From Salisediminibacterium halotolerans (GTDB lineage Bacteria > Bacillota > Bacilli > Bacillales > Salisediminibacteriaceae), in NCBI RefSeq assembly GCF_003814815.1, contig NZ_RKQQ01000001.1, positions 558,001-622,000 on the forward strand: 64,000 nucleotides of DNA. The letters are read 5' to 3'. A model generated the notes under the pieces. It did no database searches. It was not told where the DNA came from and was given only the letters and a program-made list of their open reading frames with translations. Made by a program: the position numbers and the translations under genes. Below, one piece after another: positions 8,553-19,180 of the stretch (position 1 is its first letter; each line of letters begins with the position of its first letter).

Positions 8553-8587
8553 AAAACCCTTCTCACCGGAAAGTGAGAAGGGCTTTG
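8553..8587 (-). terminator. Terminator hairpin of glnS, right copy flanking repeat B
   Basis: AACCCTTCTCAC pairs with GTGAGAAGGGCTT around the loop CGGAAA. The stem is the same as the hairpin at 7973-8006. It lies just beyond the glnS stop codon and can act in both directions. Confidence 0.88.
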
Positions 8588-8599
8588 TTATGCTCTCTT

Positions 8600-10246
8600 T
8601 TACAGTTTAAATGAGCTTTTCAGTTCGACAATCCGGTTAAAAACCGGTTTATCTTTGTTGGAAATGTACGGATCGACGTTAAAGTAACCGTGGCGGAAAA
8701 ACTGAAACTTGTCATGCGGCTTCACATCCGCCATGTTCGGTTCGATAAATCCATCGGTCACCTCGAGTGAATCGGGATTAACGAAATCGAGGAAGTCGTC
8801 GCCGCTTTTTTCATCATCAATCAGCCGGTTGTACAGACGGAATTCGGCGGCTTTTGCCTGTGATGCTTCGACAAAATGAAGCGTTCCCTTTACTTTGCGG
8901 CCGGTAAAGCCGCTGCCGCTCTTCGTTTCCGGATCGTATGTGCAGTGAATTTCGGTTACATCGCCGTTTTCATCTTTGACATAGTCATGGCAATGAATGA
9001 AATACGCGTGCTTTAAGCGGACTTCATTGTCCGGAAAGAGGCGGAAGTACTTCTTCGGCGGATCTTCCATGAAATCGCTCTGCTCAATATAAATCTCCCG
9101 CGAAAACGGAATTTTGCGCGTTCCCATTTCCGGGTTTTCCGGATTGATTTCCGCATCAAGCCATTCGATCTCACCTTCCGGCCAGTTTGTAATCACGACT
9201 TTCAGCGGTTTTAATACAGCCATCGTCCGCGGCGCTTTTAACTTCAAGTCTTCGCGGACAAAATGTTCGAGCATGCGGACGTCGACGAGATTATCCGATT
9301 TCGCGACCCCGATCTCCCGGCAGAACGCTTTGATCGCTTCAGGGGTATACCCGCGGCGGCGCAACCCGGAGATCGTCGGCATCCGCGGGTCATCCCAGCC
9401 GTCGGCGTAATCTTCATCGATCAGCTGTTTGAGCTTGCGCTTGCTCATCACCGTGTTTGTCAAATTCAAACGGGCGAATTCAATTTGTTTCGGCTCGGCA
9501 GCAATATCGGTTTGCTCAATCACCCATTCGTAAAACGGACGCTGATCTTCAAATTCCAGCGTACAAATCGAATGCGTCACACCTTCAATCGCATCTTCGA
9601 GCGGATGGGCAAACGTGTACATCGGATAAATGCACCACGTATCACCCGTGTTATGATGCGTGGCATGCTGGATCCGGTATATGACCGGATCGCGCATATT
9701 AATGTTCGGCGATGCCATATCAATCTTTGCCCGCAGCACCTTTTCACCGGTGGCAAACTCCCCGAGCTTCATTTTTTCAAACAGCTGGAGATTTTCTTCG
9801 ACCGTCCGGCTCCGGGATGGGCTTTCTGTTCCAGCCTCTTTCAGCGTGCCGCGATAAGCGCGGATTTCCTCTTGTGAAAGATCTTCAACGTACGCTTTGC
9901 CCTGTTCAATTAAACGCACCGCCTGGCGGTACATTTCATCAAAATAATCGGACGCAAACCGCAGTTCACTCCACTCGTAACCGAGCCACTCGATGTCCTC
10001 TTTGATCGATGCGATAAATTCTTCATCTTCTTTCAGCGGATTCGTATCATCAAAACGAAGGTTCGTTCTGCCGCCAAATTCCTCCGCCAGCTCAAAGTTT
10101 AACACGATCGATTTCGCGTGTCCGATATGCAAATAACCGTTCGGTTCCGGCGGAAAACGGGTAACGACTTCATCGTAGCGTCCGTTTTTCATATCTTCTT
10201 TGACAATATGTTTGATAAAATTCGATGAACTTTCCTGTTCAGTCAT
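8600..10246 (-). CDS. glnS: Glutaminyl-tRNA synthetase
   Basis: This enzyme charges tRNA-Gln directly with glutamine. It is a class I synthetase of about 548 aa, with the HIGH motif in YLHIGHAKS (about residues 40-48), the KMSKS variant VMSKRKL (about 266-272) and the two C-terminal beta-barrels of bacterial GlnRS. There is no YqeY fusion. Most Bacillaceae lack GlnRS and use GluRS plus GatCAB amidation, so the gene is unusual here and may have been acquired. The ATG at 10246 follows AAAGGTGAGG; an upstream in-frame GTG overlaps that site. An RlmI-like gene lies 56 bp upstream on the same strand. Confidence 0.93.
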   Translation of the reverse strand: MTEQESSSNFIKHIVKEDMKNGRYDEVVTRFPPEPNGYLHIGHAKSIVLNFELAEEFGGRTNLRFDDTNPLKEDEEFIASIKEDIEWLGYEWSELRFASDYFDEMYRQAVRLIEQGKAYVEDLSQEEIRAYRGTLKEAGTESPSRSRTVEENLQLFEKMKLGEFATGEKVLRAKIDMASPNINMRDPVIYRIQHATHHNTGDTWCIYPMYTFAHPLEDAIEGVTHSICTLEFEDQRPFYEWVIEQTDIAAEPKQIEFARLNLTNTVMSKRKLKQLIDEDYADGWDDPRMPTISGLRRRGYTPEAIKAFCREIGVAKSDNLVDVRMLEHFVREDLKLKAPRTMAVLKPLKVVITNWPEGEIEWLDAEINPENPEMGTRKIPFSREIYIEQSDFMEDPPKKYFRLFPDNEVRLKHAYFIHCHDYVKDENGDVTEIHCTYDPETKSGSGFTGRKVKGTLHFVEASQAKAAEFRLYNRLIDDEKSGDDFLDFVNPDSLEVTDGFIEPNMADVKPHDKFQFFRHGYFNVDPYISNKDKPVFNRIVELKSSFKL

Positions 10247-10302
10247 CGGCCTCACCTTTCTTTATTGAAAAATGGTAAACACGGCTGCCGCCGGCAATCA
10301 GT

Positions 10303-11496
10303 TCAGTCTTTCCGGCGGATAATCAACACTTTCAAGTAATTGCTCTGCAAATCTTGTTTATTATAACGGAAATCGTCAGGCAAGGAAAATGTCTCAAGCA
10401 CCTCATAGCGGATCCCTGCTTCTTGAAACGCTTCATCGACAAACCGGCGGAATTTTTTCGGCGAAATCTTCCCGTGATTCGTCGATGCAACGATAATGCC
10501 GTTTTCTTCGGTCAGCTCAAGCGCCTCGCCGACGAGTTTGCCGTAGTCTTTTGCAGCGCTGAACGTCCGCTTTTTCGCCCGGGCAAAACTCGGCGGGTCT
10601 AATATAACCATTCCGTAACGCAGCCCTTTCTTACGTGCATACGTCATATAATCAAACACGTCTTGAACAATCAAATGATGATCGTCGGGGTCAATTCCGT
10701 TCATCGCAAACTGTTCGATCGTTTTGTCTTTGCTCCGCGCTGCGACATCAACACTGGTCGTCGTCGATGCCCCGCCAAGAGAAGCAAAGACCGAAAATAC
10801 CCCCGTATAACTGAAGGTATTTAAGACCGTCTGTCCTTGTGCATAGTGGTCCATAACCGCTTTTCTTACATCACGCTGATCGAGAAAGACGCCGGTCATC
10901 GCCCCGTCATTTAAATCAACGGCAATGTTCACGCCGTTTTCGCGGACGATCAGCGGGAATTCTTGACGCTCGCCCCATACATAATCGTCGCCTTCAACAT
11001 ATTGGCCGTCCGTTGCAAAACGCCGTTTTTCGTATATGCTTACGGCGCCGGTCATCCGAATTAAGCTGTCGAGAATCATTGGCTTTAACTGATAGATGCC
11101 TTCACTGTACCAATGGACCGCAAGATTGCCGGCGTAATAATCGACGACTAATCCGCCGATCCCGTCCCCTTCTCCGTTAAAGAGGCGAAACGCGTCGGTT
11201 GACTCATCTTGATAAAACGGCGCGCGCAAGCCGATCGCTTTGCCGATCAGATGATCGAAAAACGACTGGTTGATGTCTGTATCTGCCTGACGGGTCAAAA
11301 GCCAGCCGATCCCTTTATTTTGCCGGCCGTAATAGCCTTTGCCGACATACGTTCCGCTTTCAGACACGACCCGTAAAATATCCCCTTCCTCACCGAGGTC
11401 CTCAGGGTTCGTCACTTCGTCTTGCAAGAGCAGCATCCGCCCGTTTGCCAAATCTTTCGCATGGTCTTCTTTCACTCGTACTGTCTTTATCTGCAT
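10303..11496 (-). CDS. RlmI-like class I rRNA methyltransferase with PUA domain (YwbD type)
   Basis: This is a SAM-dependent RNA 5-methylcytosine methyltransferase of the RlmI/YwbD family, about 397 aa. An N-terminal PUA-like RNA-binding domain (about residues 1-75) is followed by a central domain and a Rossmann methyltransferase fold. The fold contains VLNTFSYTGVFSVFASLGGA (SAM loop), VILDPPSFAR (catalytic DPPxF) and ASTNHGKIS. The ATG at 11496 is preferred because GGAG overlaps the upstream GTG. glnS follows on the same strand. Confidence 0.87.
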   Translation of the reverse strand: MQIKTVRVKEDHAKDLANGRMLLLQDEVTNPEDLGEEGDILRVVSESGTYVGKGYYGRQNKGIGWLLTRQADTDINQSFFDHLIGKAIGLRAPFYQDESTDAFRLFNGEGDGIGGLVVDYYAGNLAVHWYSEGIYQLKPMILDSLIRMTGAVSIYEKRRFATDGQYVEGDDYVWGERQEFPLIVRENGVNIAVDLNDGAMTGVFLDQRDVRKAVMDHYAQGQTVLNTFSYTGVFSVFASLGGASTTTSVDVAARSKDKTIEQFAMNGIDPDDHHLIVQDVFDYMTYARKKGLRYGMVILDPPSFARAKKRTFSAAKDYGKLVGEALELTEENGIIVASTNHGKISPKKFRRFVDEAFQEAGIRYEVLETFSLPDDFRYNKQDLQSNYLKVLIIRRKD

Positions 11497-11593
11497 ATAG
11501 CTCACTCCGTTCTATTCACTTCTCACATCATACCGGATTTCAAACGGATTGAAAACAACAAAAAAGCTTATCGAGCCCGGAGATTTATTCAAG

Positions 11594-13027
11594 TCACTCT
11601 TCCCTTTTCAGTTCTTTGCCGGCTAAACCTCTGCGCTGCATATCTCCCCAGGCAGGTGATTTTTTAAAAAAGGCGATTAGCCCGTTTATGCGGTAAAAAA
11701 CCGTGAGCGGCCGGTACCAAAATGATTCCGTTAACGCGCAAAGATAAAGAACATATAAACTTTTAATATCCTCGTATTTATGATAGGTCCATTCCTCGAG
11801 CAGTACAGCAAATGAGGAGAGAAGCGATCCGTACAATACTGTCGCAAAAAAGATCATCACAATCAGTTCCGTATTCGTTTCGGCAAAGTAAAAAATCCCG
11901 AACAAAATAATCACATAACCGAGCAGTTCAAACACAGCGCTTAACAGTTCGACAAACAAATAATACGGCATCGAGATCATCCCGAGCCGCCCGTAAGCCG
12001 GGTTAAAGATCATTTTTTTGTGCTTAAACAGCGTTTCCGCCAACCCGCGCTGCCAGCGAACACGCTGTGCGCGCAGCACTTTAGCCGATGAGGGGGCTTC
12101 CGTCCAACAGACAGGGTCTTGGATATACTCGATTCGCTGAGATGATTGTTCATCCCGAAGCGACCGGTGAATACGGACGATTAATTCCATATCCTCGCCG
12201 ACCGTGCCCGTATCGTAACCGCCGACTTGAATGACGCGGCTTTTTTCGAAGACGCCGAAAGCGCCCGACACAATCAAAAGCATATTCGCCCGGCTGAATC
12301 CGAGGCGACCGATCAAAAAGCCGCGAAAGTATTCAATGATCTGCATAATTTCCAGCGGTTTTTTCGGCAGCGAAATCCGTTTGATCACGCTGCCGTCAAT
12401 CTCACAGCCGTTCGCGATGCGAACCGTTCCGCCGGTGACGGTGACTTTTCCGTTAGAGTCGATAATCGGCTTCATCGTTTTAAGCAACGCATCTTCTTCC
12501 AACACGGAATCCGCATCAATCGCAGCAAAATACGGATAGCGGGAGAAATTAATTCCGGCGTTTAAAGCATCCGCTTTTCCCCCGTTCTCTTTTTCGAGCA
12601 AAAATAACTGCGGAAACAGCTCCGATTGATAAACAGCGGTCACCGCTTCAGTAGTCATGTGCTTTCGTACTGAGTAAGTCACTTTTGTCATCGCAAACTC
12701 GTGAATAACTTTTTCAGCCGTCGCATCCTTTGAACCGTCATTGATGACAATCACTTCGTACTCCGGATAATGAACCGATAGCAAAGAGCGAATCGAAGTC
12801 GTGATCCCGACTTCTTCATTATAAGCAGGCACAAGAATCGACAGCGGATACGTATCTTTATGAAACGACAGTTCTTCAATCTGTTCCTTGCGGTTTAATT
12901 TTCTCTCCCGGCGGATCTTTGGCACGGCCGTTAAAAATAAGCCAACGTACAATAGCGAGACGGCAATCATATAAGCAACAACGAACCAGACAGCAGCTTC
13001 AGCGGCATACATCAGCCAGTTTTCCAT
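11594..13027 (-). CDS. Membrane glycosyltransferase family 2 (processive, polysaccharide type)
   Basis: This 477-aa integral membrane glycosyltransferase probably polymerises a surface polysaccharide from a nucleotide sugar. It has one N-terminal transmembrane segment, a GT-A domain (about residues 60-300) and about four C-terminal membrane segments. Catalytic signatures are VPAYNEE, DADSVLEEDA (DxD), EDMEL and the QRVRWQRGL (QxxRW) acceptor motif of processive enzymes. It ends an operon with the HEAT protein (9-bp gap) and the GGDEF regulator, so c-di-GMP control of an exopolysaccharide is a reasonable inference. B. subtilis ydaM is a possible analogue. Confidence 0.88.
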   Translation of the reverse strand: MENWLMYAAEAAVWFVVAYMIAVSLLYVGLFLTAVPKIRRERKLNRKEQIEELSFHKDTYPLSILVPAYNEEVGITTSIRSLLSVHYPEYEVIVINDGSKDATAEKVIHEFAMTKVTYSVRKHMTTEAVTAVYQSELFPQLFLLEKENGGKADALNAGINFSRYPYFAAIDADSVLEEDALLKTMKPIIDSNGKVTVTGGTVRIANGCEIDGSVIKRISLPKKPLEIMQIIEYFRGFLIGRLGFSRANMLLIVSGAFGVFEKSRVIQVGGYDTGTVGEDMELIVRIHRSLRDEQSSQRIEYIQDPVCWTEAPSSAKVLRAQRVRWQRGLAETLFKHKKMIFNPAYGRLGMISMPYYLFVELLSAVFELLGYVIILFGIFYFAETNTELIVMIFFATVLYGSLLSSFAVLLEEWTYHKYEDIKSLYVLYLCALTESFWYRPLTVFYRINGLIAFFKKSPAWGDMQRRGLAGKELKREE

Positions 13028-13036
13028 TTTAATGCC

Positions 13037-14074
13037 TCACCCTTTCATCGTCAGCATACGGTTGGCCATATCTCTCGCAAACGGATCCGTGCTTGCTGCG
13101 GCAATTTCGTTAAGCGTCTCTTGCCCGTGATCCAGTGATTTTACCGCTTCCGCCGCTGCGTAGCGAACCCACCAAACCGGGTCTTCCATCAGCGAAGTCA
13201 CCTTGTCTGCATGCTCATTAATGATGGCTGCGCCAGTCACTTTCGCCGCGTACATCCGCTCTTCCCAATAGTCTGAGTTAAAAAAAGGCGCCAACTTTTT
13301 CGGATCAGATATATATTGATAGTGGACCAAACTTTTTAATGCTTTCAGCCGCACTTCTTTTCGGGCATCCGTCAAGTATTTTTCAACGGTCGGTAAAAAT
13401 CTTGTTGCACCGGTTTCCCCGTAATATGCGAGCACCGTTGCTAATGTCTTTTCGGGCAGCTGCTCCAAACGCTCCTCCGTTAAACAAGCGGCCAATTGAT
13501 CTGTTTGAACACGATTTAACAGATCTTTTATGAGCTGAACGGACAAGTCAGTGCGCGCACAGATTTCCGCCACCGCGCGATCATCCTGCAAAGCCGCCAT
13601 CGTCCGTAAACATTGGCGCGTTTCCTCATCGTCATGATTCAAGACGATTTGATACCGTGCGTAAACCGCGTCCCGGAGCGAATTCATCCGAAAATCTTCT
13701 ATAAAATACAGCGCATTTACCCGCGCTGACCAATCCCCGCGGTTTAATACCTGTTCGTAGTCGGCTGCCAACAGCTCCTCTGCCGCCTGTTTGATTCTGT
13801 TTCTTTCCTGTTCATTCGAGGTGCGATCAGATAATTCTTCAAGAATCCATTCTGTGACGTCTCTTTTCACATGCCGATCCGCCGGAAGTCTCGGTAAATA
13901 GGTGGTCTCATTGCTGATATAATCCATAAAAGCGGGAAGCAGTTCTGCGCGGTTTTCAGCAAGGCGTTGTGATTTGCCGATCAACCGCCATTTACTGATT
14001 GTCATGCTCACGAGCAAACCTGTCTGAATCACGAGCAATACCATAACCGTCCACACAGCCAATTCAATCGTCAT
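13037..14074 (-). CDS. Membrane-anchored HEAT-repeat protein
   Basis: This 345-aa protein has one N-terminal transmembrane helix (about residues 5-25) followed by a helical, HEAT-like repeat solenoid. The repeats carry recurring patterns such as VRLKALKSLVHY and VRYAAAEAVKSL. No catalytic motif is visible. It overlaps the GGDEF gene by four bases (ATGA type) and precedes the glycosyltransferase, so translation is probably coupled. I infer a scaffold or regulatory subunit of the polysaccharide synthase; its partner is unknown. Confidence 0.8.
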   Translation of the reverse strand: MTIELAVWTVMVLLVIQTGLLVSMTISKWRLIGKSQRLAENRAELLPAFMDYISNETTYLPRLPADRHVKRDVTEWILEELSDRTSNEQERNRIKQAAEELLAADYEQVLNRGDWSARVNALYFIEDFRMNSLRDAVYARYQIVLNHDDEETRQCLRTMAALQDDRAVAEICARTDLSVQLIKDLLNRVQTDQLAACLTEERLEQLPEKTLATVLAYYGETGATRFLPTVEKYLTDARKEVRLKALKSLVHYQYISDPKKLAPFFNSDYWEERMYAAKVTGAAIINEHADKVTSLMEDPVWWVRYAAAEAVKSLDHGQETLNEIAAASTDPFARDMANRMLTMKG

Positions 14075-15699
14075 CTGACAAACATCCTTTCCGCTAACCG
14101 GTTTAACCGCAAAAAGAGCTGGGCTGCATTAAACGGCTTTGCGAGATAATCGTCCGCGCCCAGCTTTAATGCCGTTTCGATTTCGTTCTCGTTTTGACGG
14201 GACGTGAGCATCGTAACAATCATCCGTTTGGCCGGTGCGTCTGCCCGGATATGCTTTAATACTTCTAAGCCGTCCATATGCGGCATAATTCGGTCCAATA
14301 CGATGACATAATAGCGCTCTGGATCGTACCAATCTTCGTGTAAAAATGTCCGCCCGTCACTGTATGTTTTAAAGTCAAATTCACACCCCCCAATAAGCGG
14401 CTCTTGCCGGACTTGCCGGCGAATCATCTCGCGGACGATCGGATCGTCATCGACAACGATAAACGTGACCGCCGGTTGAGCCGCTGATTTATTCATGTCA
14501 TGTGTGAACAAACAGTCTTGATTGCGCCCGGACATTTTCGCTTTGTACAAAGCATCGTCGGCTCCACTGATCAGTTCATCGACGTGCCGAGTTTCTTCAT
14601 CAGCAGCGATCACACGAATACCGGCTGAAAATTGAATCGGAACAGAATGATCTGAACGAGAATCAATCAATCGTTCATTTAGACGAACACGAAGCGCAGA
14701 AAGTTTCAGTTTGGCTTCCTTAACTGACGGACGATTGAAGATAAAGGCAAATTCTTCTCCTCCGTAGCGGCAAAGAATATCTTCATTTTCAGCAACAGTT
14801 CCGCACTCTTGAACAAACGCCTGTAACACTTCATCACCTTTGGCGTGTCCGTGAAGGTCATTCACCTGCTTGAAATGGTCGAGATCGATCAAGGCTACGG
14901 CCAACCCGGCGTGTTCGTTCTCGCGTATCCGCTGCAGGCGGTAGGAAAGTTCCCGGTTTAAAAACCGCCGGTTGTATGCCCCCGTCAGTTCGTCTTTTAA
15001 AACCGCGCGGTTGACGTAGTCGCAAAAACGGGCGCGGTTAGAGATCAGCGCGCTGATTTCTTCACTGTTTTTATCAGCGGGAATATAATCCATCACACCC
15101 GACGCGTAGACGTTTTTCGCGTCGGCCGGATTCAGGTCTTTTGCGGTGACGATCACCGGAATAAAATCGGTTGCCGTTTTTTCGAGCAGCTGTTGACGCA
15201 TTTCTTCGTCCGGGCTGAATAGAAGAGAATCATCGATAAGCACAACGGATGGCAGCGTGTCATACAGCTGCTTCAGTCCGCGTTTTAAATCAAAGGCGGC
15301 GATCACTTGAAAACCGCTCGCTTCTAAAAGGTTTCTGCGGCTGACGATATGATCCATGTCGGTGCTGATCACGAGAACGAACTGGGGGGATGCATTTCCT
15401 GCCGCCGCTTTTTTGTTTTCACTCATTTCTTCTGCGGACGCTTGGACACTCAGCGGGGAATAAGCTGTAAAAAGGCGTTTCCATTCACTTTCTTCCCACA
15501 TCCGCGTACTTTCCTCATTTAAGTGCGCCAATGTATCGCTCGCCCACTCATACCAATCTGTTAACCCGGTCACTTGCGCAGTCCCCTTCAACCGGTAAAA
15601 AAAACGATGCAGTTCGCTTTCAAGAACCGCTTGTTTTTTCCGCCAGCGATCTGTAATCTCTTTCGTTTGCCGCTCGAGTGTTTTATAATGTTCGTTCAT
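14071..15699 (-). CDS. Diguanylate cyclase response regulator (HPt-like-REC-GGDEF-REC)
   Basis: This 542-aa cytosolic signalling protein probably makes c-di-GMP. An N-terminal helical domain has an HPt-like FFYRLKGTAQ in which the phosphorylatable His is Tyr. A receiver domain spans about residues 110-225. A GGDEF domain (about 235-395) has DELTGAYNRR and RYGGEEF. A second receiver (about 410-540) has DDD, VLDRIMP and the switch Lys in LAKPF. The RxxD inhibitory site before GGEEF reads ENED, so classical product inhibition appears absent. The ATG at 15699 follows AAAGGTGACA; the longer frame upstream lacks a site. It heads the operon with the HEAT and glycosyltransferase genes. Confidence 0.88.
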   Translation of the reverse strand: MNEHYKTLERQTKEITDRWRKKQAVLESELHRFFYRLKGTAQVTGLTDWYEWASDTLAHLNEESTRMWEESEWKRLFTAYSPLSVQASAEEMSENKKAAAGNASPQFVLVISTDMDHIVSRRNLLEASGFQVIAAFDLKRGLKQLYDTLPSVVLIDDSLLFSPDEEMRQQLLEKTATDFIPVIVTAKDLNPADAKNVYASGVMDYIPADKNSEEISALISNRARFCDYVNRAVLKDELTGAYNRRFLNRELSYRLQRIRENEHAGLAVALIDLDHFKQVNDLHGHAKGDEVLQAFVQECGTVAENEDILCRYGGEEFAFIFNRPSVKEAKLKLSALRVRLNERLIDSRSDHSVPIQFSAGIRVIAADEETRHVDELISGADDALYKAKMSGRNQDCLFTHDMNKSAAQPAVTFIVVDDDPIVREMIRRQVRQEPLIGGCEFDFKTYSDGRTFLHEDWYDPERYYVIVLDRIMPHMDGLEVLKHIRADAPAKRMIVTMLTSRQNENEIETALKLGADDYLAKPFNAAQLFLRLNRLAERMFVR

Positions 15700-15808
15700 C
15701 GCTGTCACCTTTATATATGTCTTTATGCTTACTGCTACATTATCAGACTTTGAAATCGATCTCAATTTCAACAATACGGTGATAACCGCGGCTATTTTGC
15801 CATATCGG

Positions 15809-15837
15809 TTGAAGTTGACGGTCATTGCGTCTATAAT
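15809..15837 (+). promoter_or_regulatory. Sigma-A promoter of the hom-thrC-thrB operon
   Basis: TTGAAG and TATAAT are 17 bp apart, 58 bp before the hom start. No riboswitch or T-box structure fits in the short leader. Confidence 0.7.
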
Positions 15838-15895
15838 GTCTTTTAGACAAACACAAACGTACACGAAAAAAAGACGTCAGTCAGGAGTGTTTACC

Positions 15896-17194
15896 ATGCA
15901 ACAAGCTATGAACATCGGATTACTCGGGTTCGGGACAGTCGGATCGGGAGTTTTGCAAATCATTCAGGAACATCAAGATAAGCTTTACCACCAGATTGGC
16001 TGTGGAGTCACTGTTAAAAAAATTCTCGTCAATGACTTGGAAAAAGAACGTCCCGGCTCGTATACACAAGAGCAGCTGACAACAGATGCTGATGAGATTT
16101 TAAAAGATCCGGAAATCGATGCGGTCGTTGAAGTGATGGGCGGGATGGAAGAGGCCCGCCTTTATATTCGCCAGGCGCTTGAGAACGGGAAAAACGTCGT
16201 CACCGCGAACAAGGATGTCATGGCTGAATACGGCTCTGAACTTCTCGATGTTGCCGATGCGAACAGCTGCGATTTGTATTATGAAGCCAGTGTTGCCGGC
16301 GGCATTCCGATTTTGCGCACGTTGGTCGAAGGGTTGGCATCAGACCGTATTACAAAAATGATGGGAATCGTCAACGGCACGACTAACTACATTTTGACGA
16401 AAATGACGAAAGAAGGCCGCCTCTACGAGGAAGTATTAAAAGAAGCGCAAGCATTAGGGTATGCAGAAGCCGATCCGTCTTCCGATGTCGACGGCCTTGA
16501 TGCTGCCCGGAAGATCTCGATCCTCGGTACGCTCGGCTTTTCGATGAACCTCGATCTTTCCGACGTAAAAATGACCGGCATTCGCAATGTCACAAGCGAG
16601 GATATCCAATACGCCAAGCAGCTCGGCTATACGATGAAACTGATAGGTCTGGCAAGCCGCGATAACGATGAAGTTGAGGTGAGCGTCGAGCCGGCGCTCG
16701 TACCGAGCGATCATCCGCTCGCTTCGGTCGACGACGAGTTTAACGCCGTTTACGTCTACGGCGAGGCCGTCGGCGAAACGATGTTTTACGGCCCGGGCGC
16801 CGGCAAGCTTCCGACCGCCACAGCGATTGTCTCCGACCTCGTCAATGTGCTGAAAAATAAGCGCCTCGGCGTGAGCGGGAACAGTTTAGTTTTGCCGCAG
16901 TTTGACAAAAAGCTCAAAGCCGATGAAAATATTGATACGAAATATTTAATGCGGATTCATGCCAAAGACTTGCCGGGAACATTTGCCAGCTTGACGGCGC
17001 TGTTCAGCCAGCACGGCGTCAGCCTCGAAAAGATTTTGCAAGTGCCGTTAAACGAAGGGAAATTGGCTGAAATTATCGTTGTCACGCACAGCGTTTCGCG
17101 TAAAACGTACGATGACGTGCTGGAGAAATTGAATGAAGCGGATGAAATTGTTGAAGTTAAGAGCAGTTACCGCGTGGAAGGAGAAATCAAGTAA
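15896..17194 (+). CDS. hom: Homoserine dehydrogenase
   Basis: This enzyme reduces aspartate semialdehyde to homoserine, the branch point to threonine and methionine. It is 432 aa. The NAD(P) motif [11 protein letters not shown] is at the start, the signature [10 protein letters not shown] and [11 protein letters not shown] in the middle, and a C-terminal ACT domain (about 350-430) probably mediates threonine feedback. The ATG at 15896 follows CAGGAG; upstream in-frame codons overlap the promoter and are rejected. The stop overlaps the thrC start by one base (TAATG). Confidence 0.96.
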   Translation: MQQAMNIGLLGFGTVGSGVLQIIQEHQDKLYHQIGCGVTVKKILVNDLEKERPGSYTQEQLTTDADEILKDPEIDAVVEVMGGMEEARLYIRQALENGKNVVTANKDVMAEYGSELLDVADANSCDLYYEASVAGGIPILRTLVEGLASDRITKMMGIVNGTTNYILTKMTKEGRLYEEVLKEAQALGYAEADPSSDVDGLDAARKISILGTLGFSMNLDLSDVKMTGIRNVTSEDIQYAKQLGYTMKLIGLASRDNDEVEVSVEPALVPSDHPLASVDDEFNAVYVYGEAVGETMFYGPGAGKLPTATAIVSDLVNVLKNKRLGVSGNSLVLPQFDKKLKADENIDTKYLMRIHAKDLPGTFASLTALFSQHGVSLEKILQVPLNEGKLAEIIVVTHSVSRKTYDDVLEKLNEADEIVEVKSSYRVEGEIK

Positions 17195-18252
17195 TGTGGC
17201 GAGGACTGTTAGAAGAATACGGAGCTTTTTTGCCGATTACTGAAAAAACGCCGCTTCTGTCTTTACAGGAAGGCAACACGCCTCTTCTGCCGATGAAGCG
17301 TTTGTCGGCGAAACTCGGTGTCGATTTGCATGTGAAATACGACGGTGCCAATCCGACCGGGTCGTTTAAAGACCGCGGCATGGTCATGGCTGTTGCAAAA
17401 GCGAAAGAAGCCGGCAGCAAAGCGATCATGTGCGCGTCGACGGGAAACACATCTGCCGCAGCGGCTGCTTATGCAGCCCAAGCCGGTTTGCGCTGTTTCG
17501 TCATTATTCCCGAAGGAAAAATCGCGATGGGCAAGCTGGCTCAAGCAGTTGTCTATGGCGCAGAAATCGTCAGCATCGAAGGCAATTTCGACCATGCGCT
17601 GCAAATGGTGCGGAACTTAGAACACGAAGCGCCGATTACGCTCGTCAACTCCGTGAACCCGCACCGGATTGACGGACAAAAAACGGCCGCGTTTGAAGTC
17701 GTCGATGCAATGGAAAAAGCGCCGGATGTGTTGACGATCCCGGTCGGAAATGCCGGTAACATCACCGCCTATTGGAAAGGATTTAAAGAATACAATGATG
17801 CGAAAGCGACCGGCCTCCCGGAAATGCGCGGCTTTGAAGCACAAGGGGCTGCTTCGATCGCGATGAATCAAAAAATTGCCGATCCCGAAACGGTCGCAAC
17901 AGCGATTCGCATCGGCAACCCGGCGAGCTGGAACCATGCGGTTGCCGCGGCGGATGAATCCGGCGGCAAAATTGATTACGTGAGCGATGAAGAAATTATC
18001 GATGCGTATAAAATGCTCGCCCGTGAAGAAGGAGTCTTTGCTGAACCGGCTTCCGCCGCGTCGATCGCCGGTTTGATCAAACAGCTGAACTCGGGCGAAA
18101 TCAATCCCGGTTCTCGCGTTGTTTCCGTACTGACCGGCAACGGGTTAAAAGATCCGGATACGGCGATTAATACCGCGCTCGTGCAGCCGACAGCGTTGCC
18201 GAACGATGAACAAACGGTTTTTGATCATTTGTTGGGACGGGTCGGCTCATGA
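17194..18252 (+). CDS. thrC: Threonine synthase
   Basis: This PLP enzyme converts O-phosphohomoserine to threonine. The 352-aa length matches the short Bacillus-type enzyme. The PLP lysine lies in [11 protein letters not shown] (about residue 59), and the phosphate-binding PVGNAGN and the [14 protein letters not shown] segment are clear. It is translationally coupled to hom (1-base overlap) and to thrB (4-base overlap). Confidence 0.96.
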   Translation: MWRGLLEEYGAFLPITEKTPLLSLQEGNTPLLPMKRLSAKLGVDLHVKYDGANPTGSFKDRGMVMAVAKAKEAGSKAIMCASTGNTSAAAAAYAAQAGLRCFVIIPEGKIAMGKLAQAVVYGAEIVSIEGNFDHALQMVRNLEHEAPITLVNSVNPHRIDGQKTAAFEVVDAMEKAPDVLTIPVGNAGNITAYWKGFKEYNDAKATGLPEMRGFEAQGAASIAMNQKIADPETVATAIRIGNPASWNHAVAAADESGGKIDYVSDEEIIDAYKMLAREEGVFAEPASAASIAGLIKQLNSGEINPGSRVVSVLTGNGLKDPDTAINTALVQPTALPNDEQTVFDHLLGRVGS

Positions 18253-19169
18253 CTGCCTTTCAGCCGTTCACGATCATTGTTCCGGGAAGCACGGCGAATT
18301 TTGGACCGGGGTTTGATTCGGTCGGCATGGCGGTAAACCGATATTTAACGCTGTCGGTTACACCTGCCGATACGTGGCATTTTAAGCCGCTGTCCGGGGA
18401 ATTAGCCGGAATCCCGCATGATGAGTCAAATTTGATTTACACGATTGCCGAGTGGATTGCCGGTGAATACGGTAAAACTCTGCCCCAAGGGGCCCGGGTC
18501 GAAATGGAAAGCACCATCCCTCTTTCCCGCGGCTTCGGGAGCAGCGCGTCCGCCATCGTTGCAGGTATTGAACTGGCTGATCAGCTGTTAAACCTGGCGC
18601 TTACCGACGAGGAAAAAACACGGTTTGCGAGCATCCGTGAAGGGCACCCCGACAACGTCGCCCCTTCGGTATGCGGCGGACTGATTATTGGAAGCCACCG
18701 GTCTGATTCAACCGATATCATCAAAGCCGGCATACCGGAAGCATCCTTTATCGCGGTCATTCCTTCGTACGAGGTGAGCACATCTTCTTCGCGAGGCACC
18801 TTGCCTGAGACGATGTCCCACGCAGAGGCCGTTCAAGCGAGCAGTGTAAGCAATGTGCTCGTGGCAGCGATTCTTCGTAACGACTGGGCCCTTGCCGGAA
18901 AAATGATGGCAGAAGATCATTTTCACCGGCCGTACCGGATCGCGCATATTCCGGAGTGGAAAAAAGCGGAAGACGCTGCTGCCGGGGTGCCTGTTCACGG
19001 TGTGACCCTGAGCGGAGCGGGGCCGATCATGCTTTTTGTCATGCCCGCCGGCGAGGAAAAAGAAGTTCTCACAGCTCTCAATCATACCTTTCCAGATCAC
19101 ACTGTCGAAGAAGTAAAACCGGACCGGCAAGGCGTGCGAACCGTACCGCTGGAAGCGCCGCAAACTTAA
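18249..19169 (+). CDS. thrB: Homoserine kinase
   Basis: This GHMP-family kinase phosphorylates homoserine, supplying the substrate of ThrC. It is 306 aa. The GHMP ATP motif [13 protein letters not shown] is at about residues 91-103, the N-terminal [12 protein letters not shown] is canonical, and the C-terminal [12 protein letters not shown] matches the family. The ATGA overlap with thrC indicates coupling. The operon ends in a terminator 12 bp downstream. Confidence 0.95.
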   Translation: MTAFQPFTIIVPGSTANFGPGFDSVGMAVNRYLTLSVTPADTWHFKPLSGELAGIPHDESNLIYTIAEWIAGEYGKTLPQGARVEMESTIPLSRGFGSSASAIVAGIELADQLLNLALTDEEKTRFASIREGHPDNVAPSVCGGLIIGSHRSDSTDIIKAGIPEASFIAVIPSYEVSTSSSRGTLPETMSHAEAVQASSVSNVLVAAILRNDWALAGKMMAEDHFHRPYRIAHIPEWKKAEDAAAGVPVHGVTLSGAGPIMLFVMPAGEEKEVLTALNHTFPDHTVEEVKPDRQGVRTVPLEAPQT

Positions 19170-19180
19170 CAGAGCGTTTA

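Noticed and set aside
15725-15895. Longer start for homoserine dehydrogenase and T-box or riboswitch leaders for hom, metA, glnS and aspartokinase
   Set aside because: The extra hom codons overlap the promoter, and each leader is too short or lacks the required stems.
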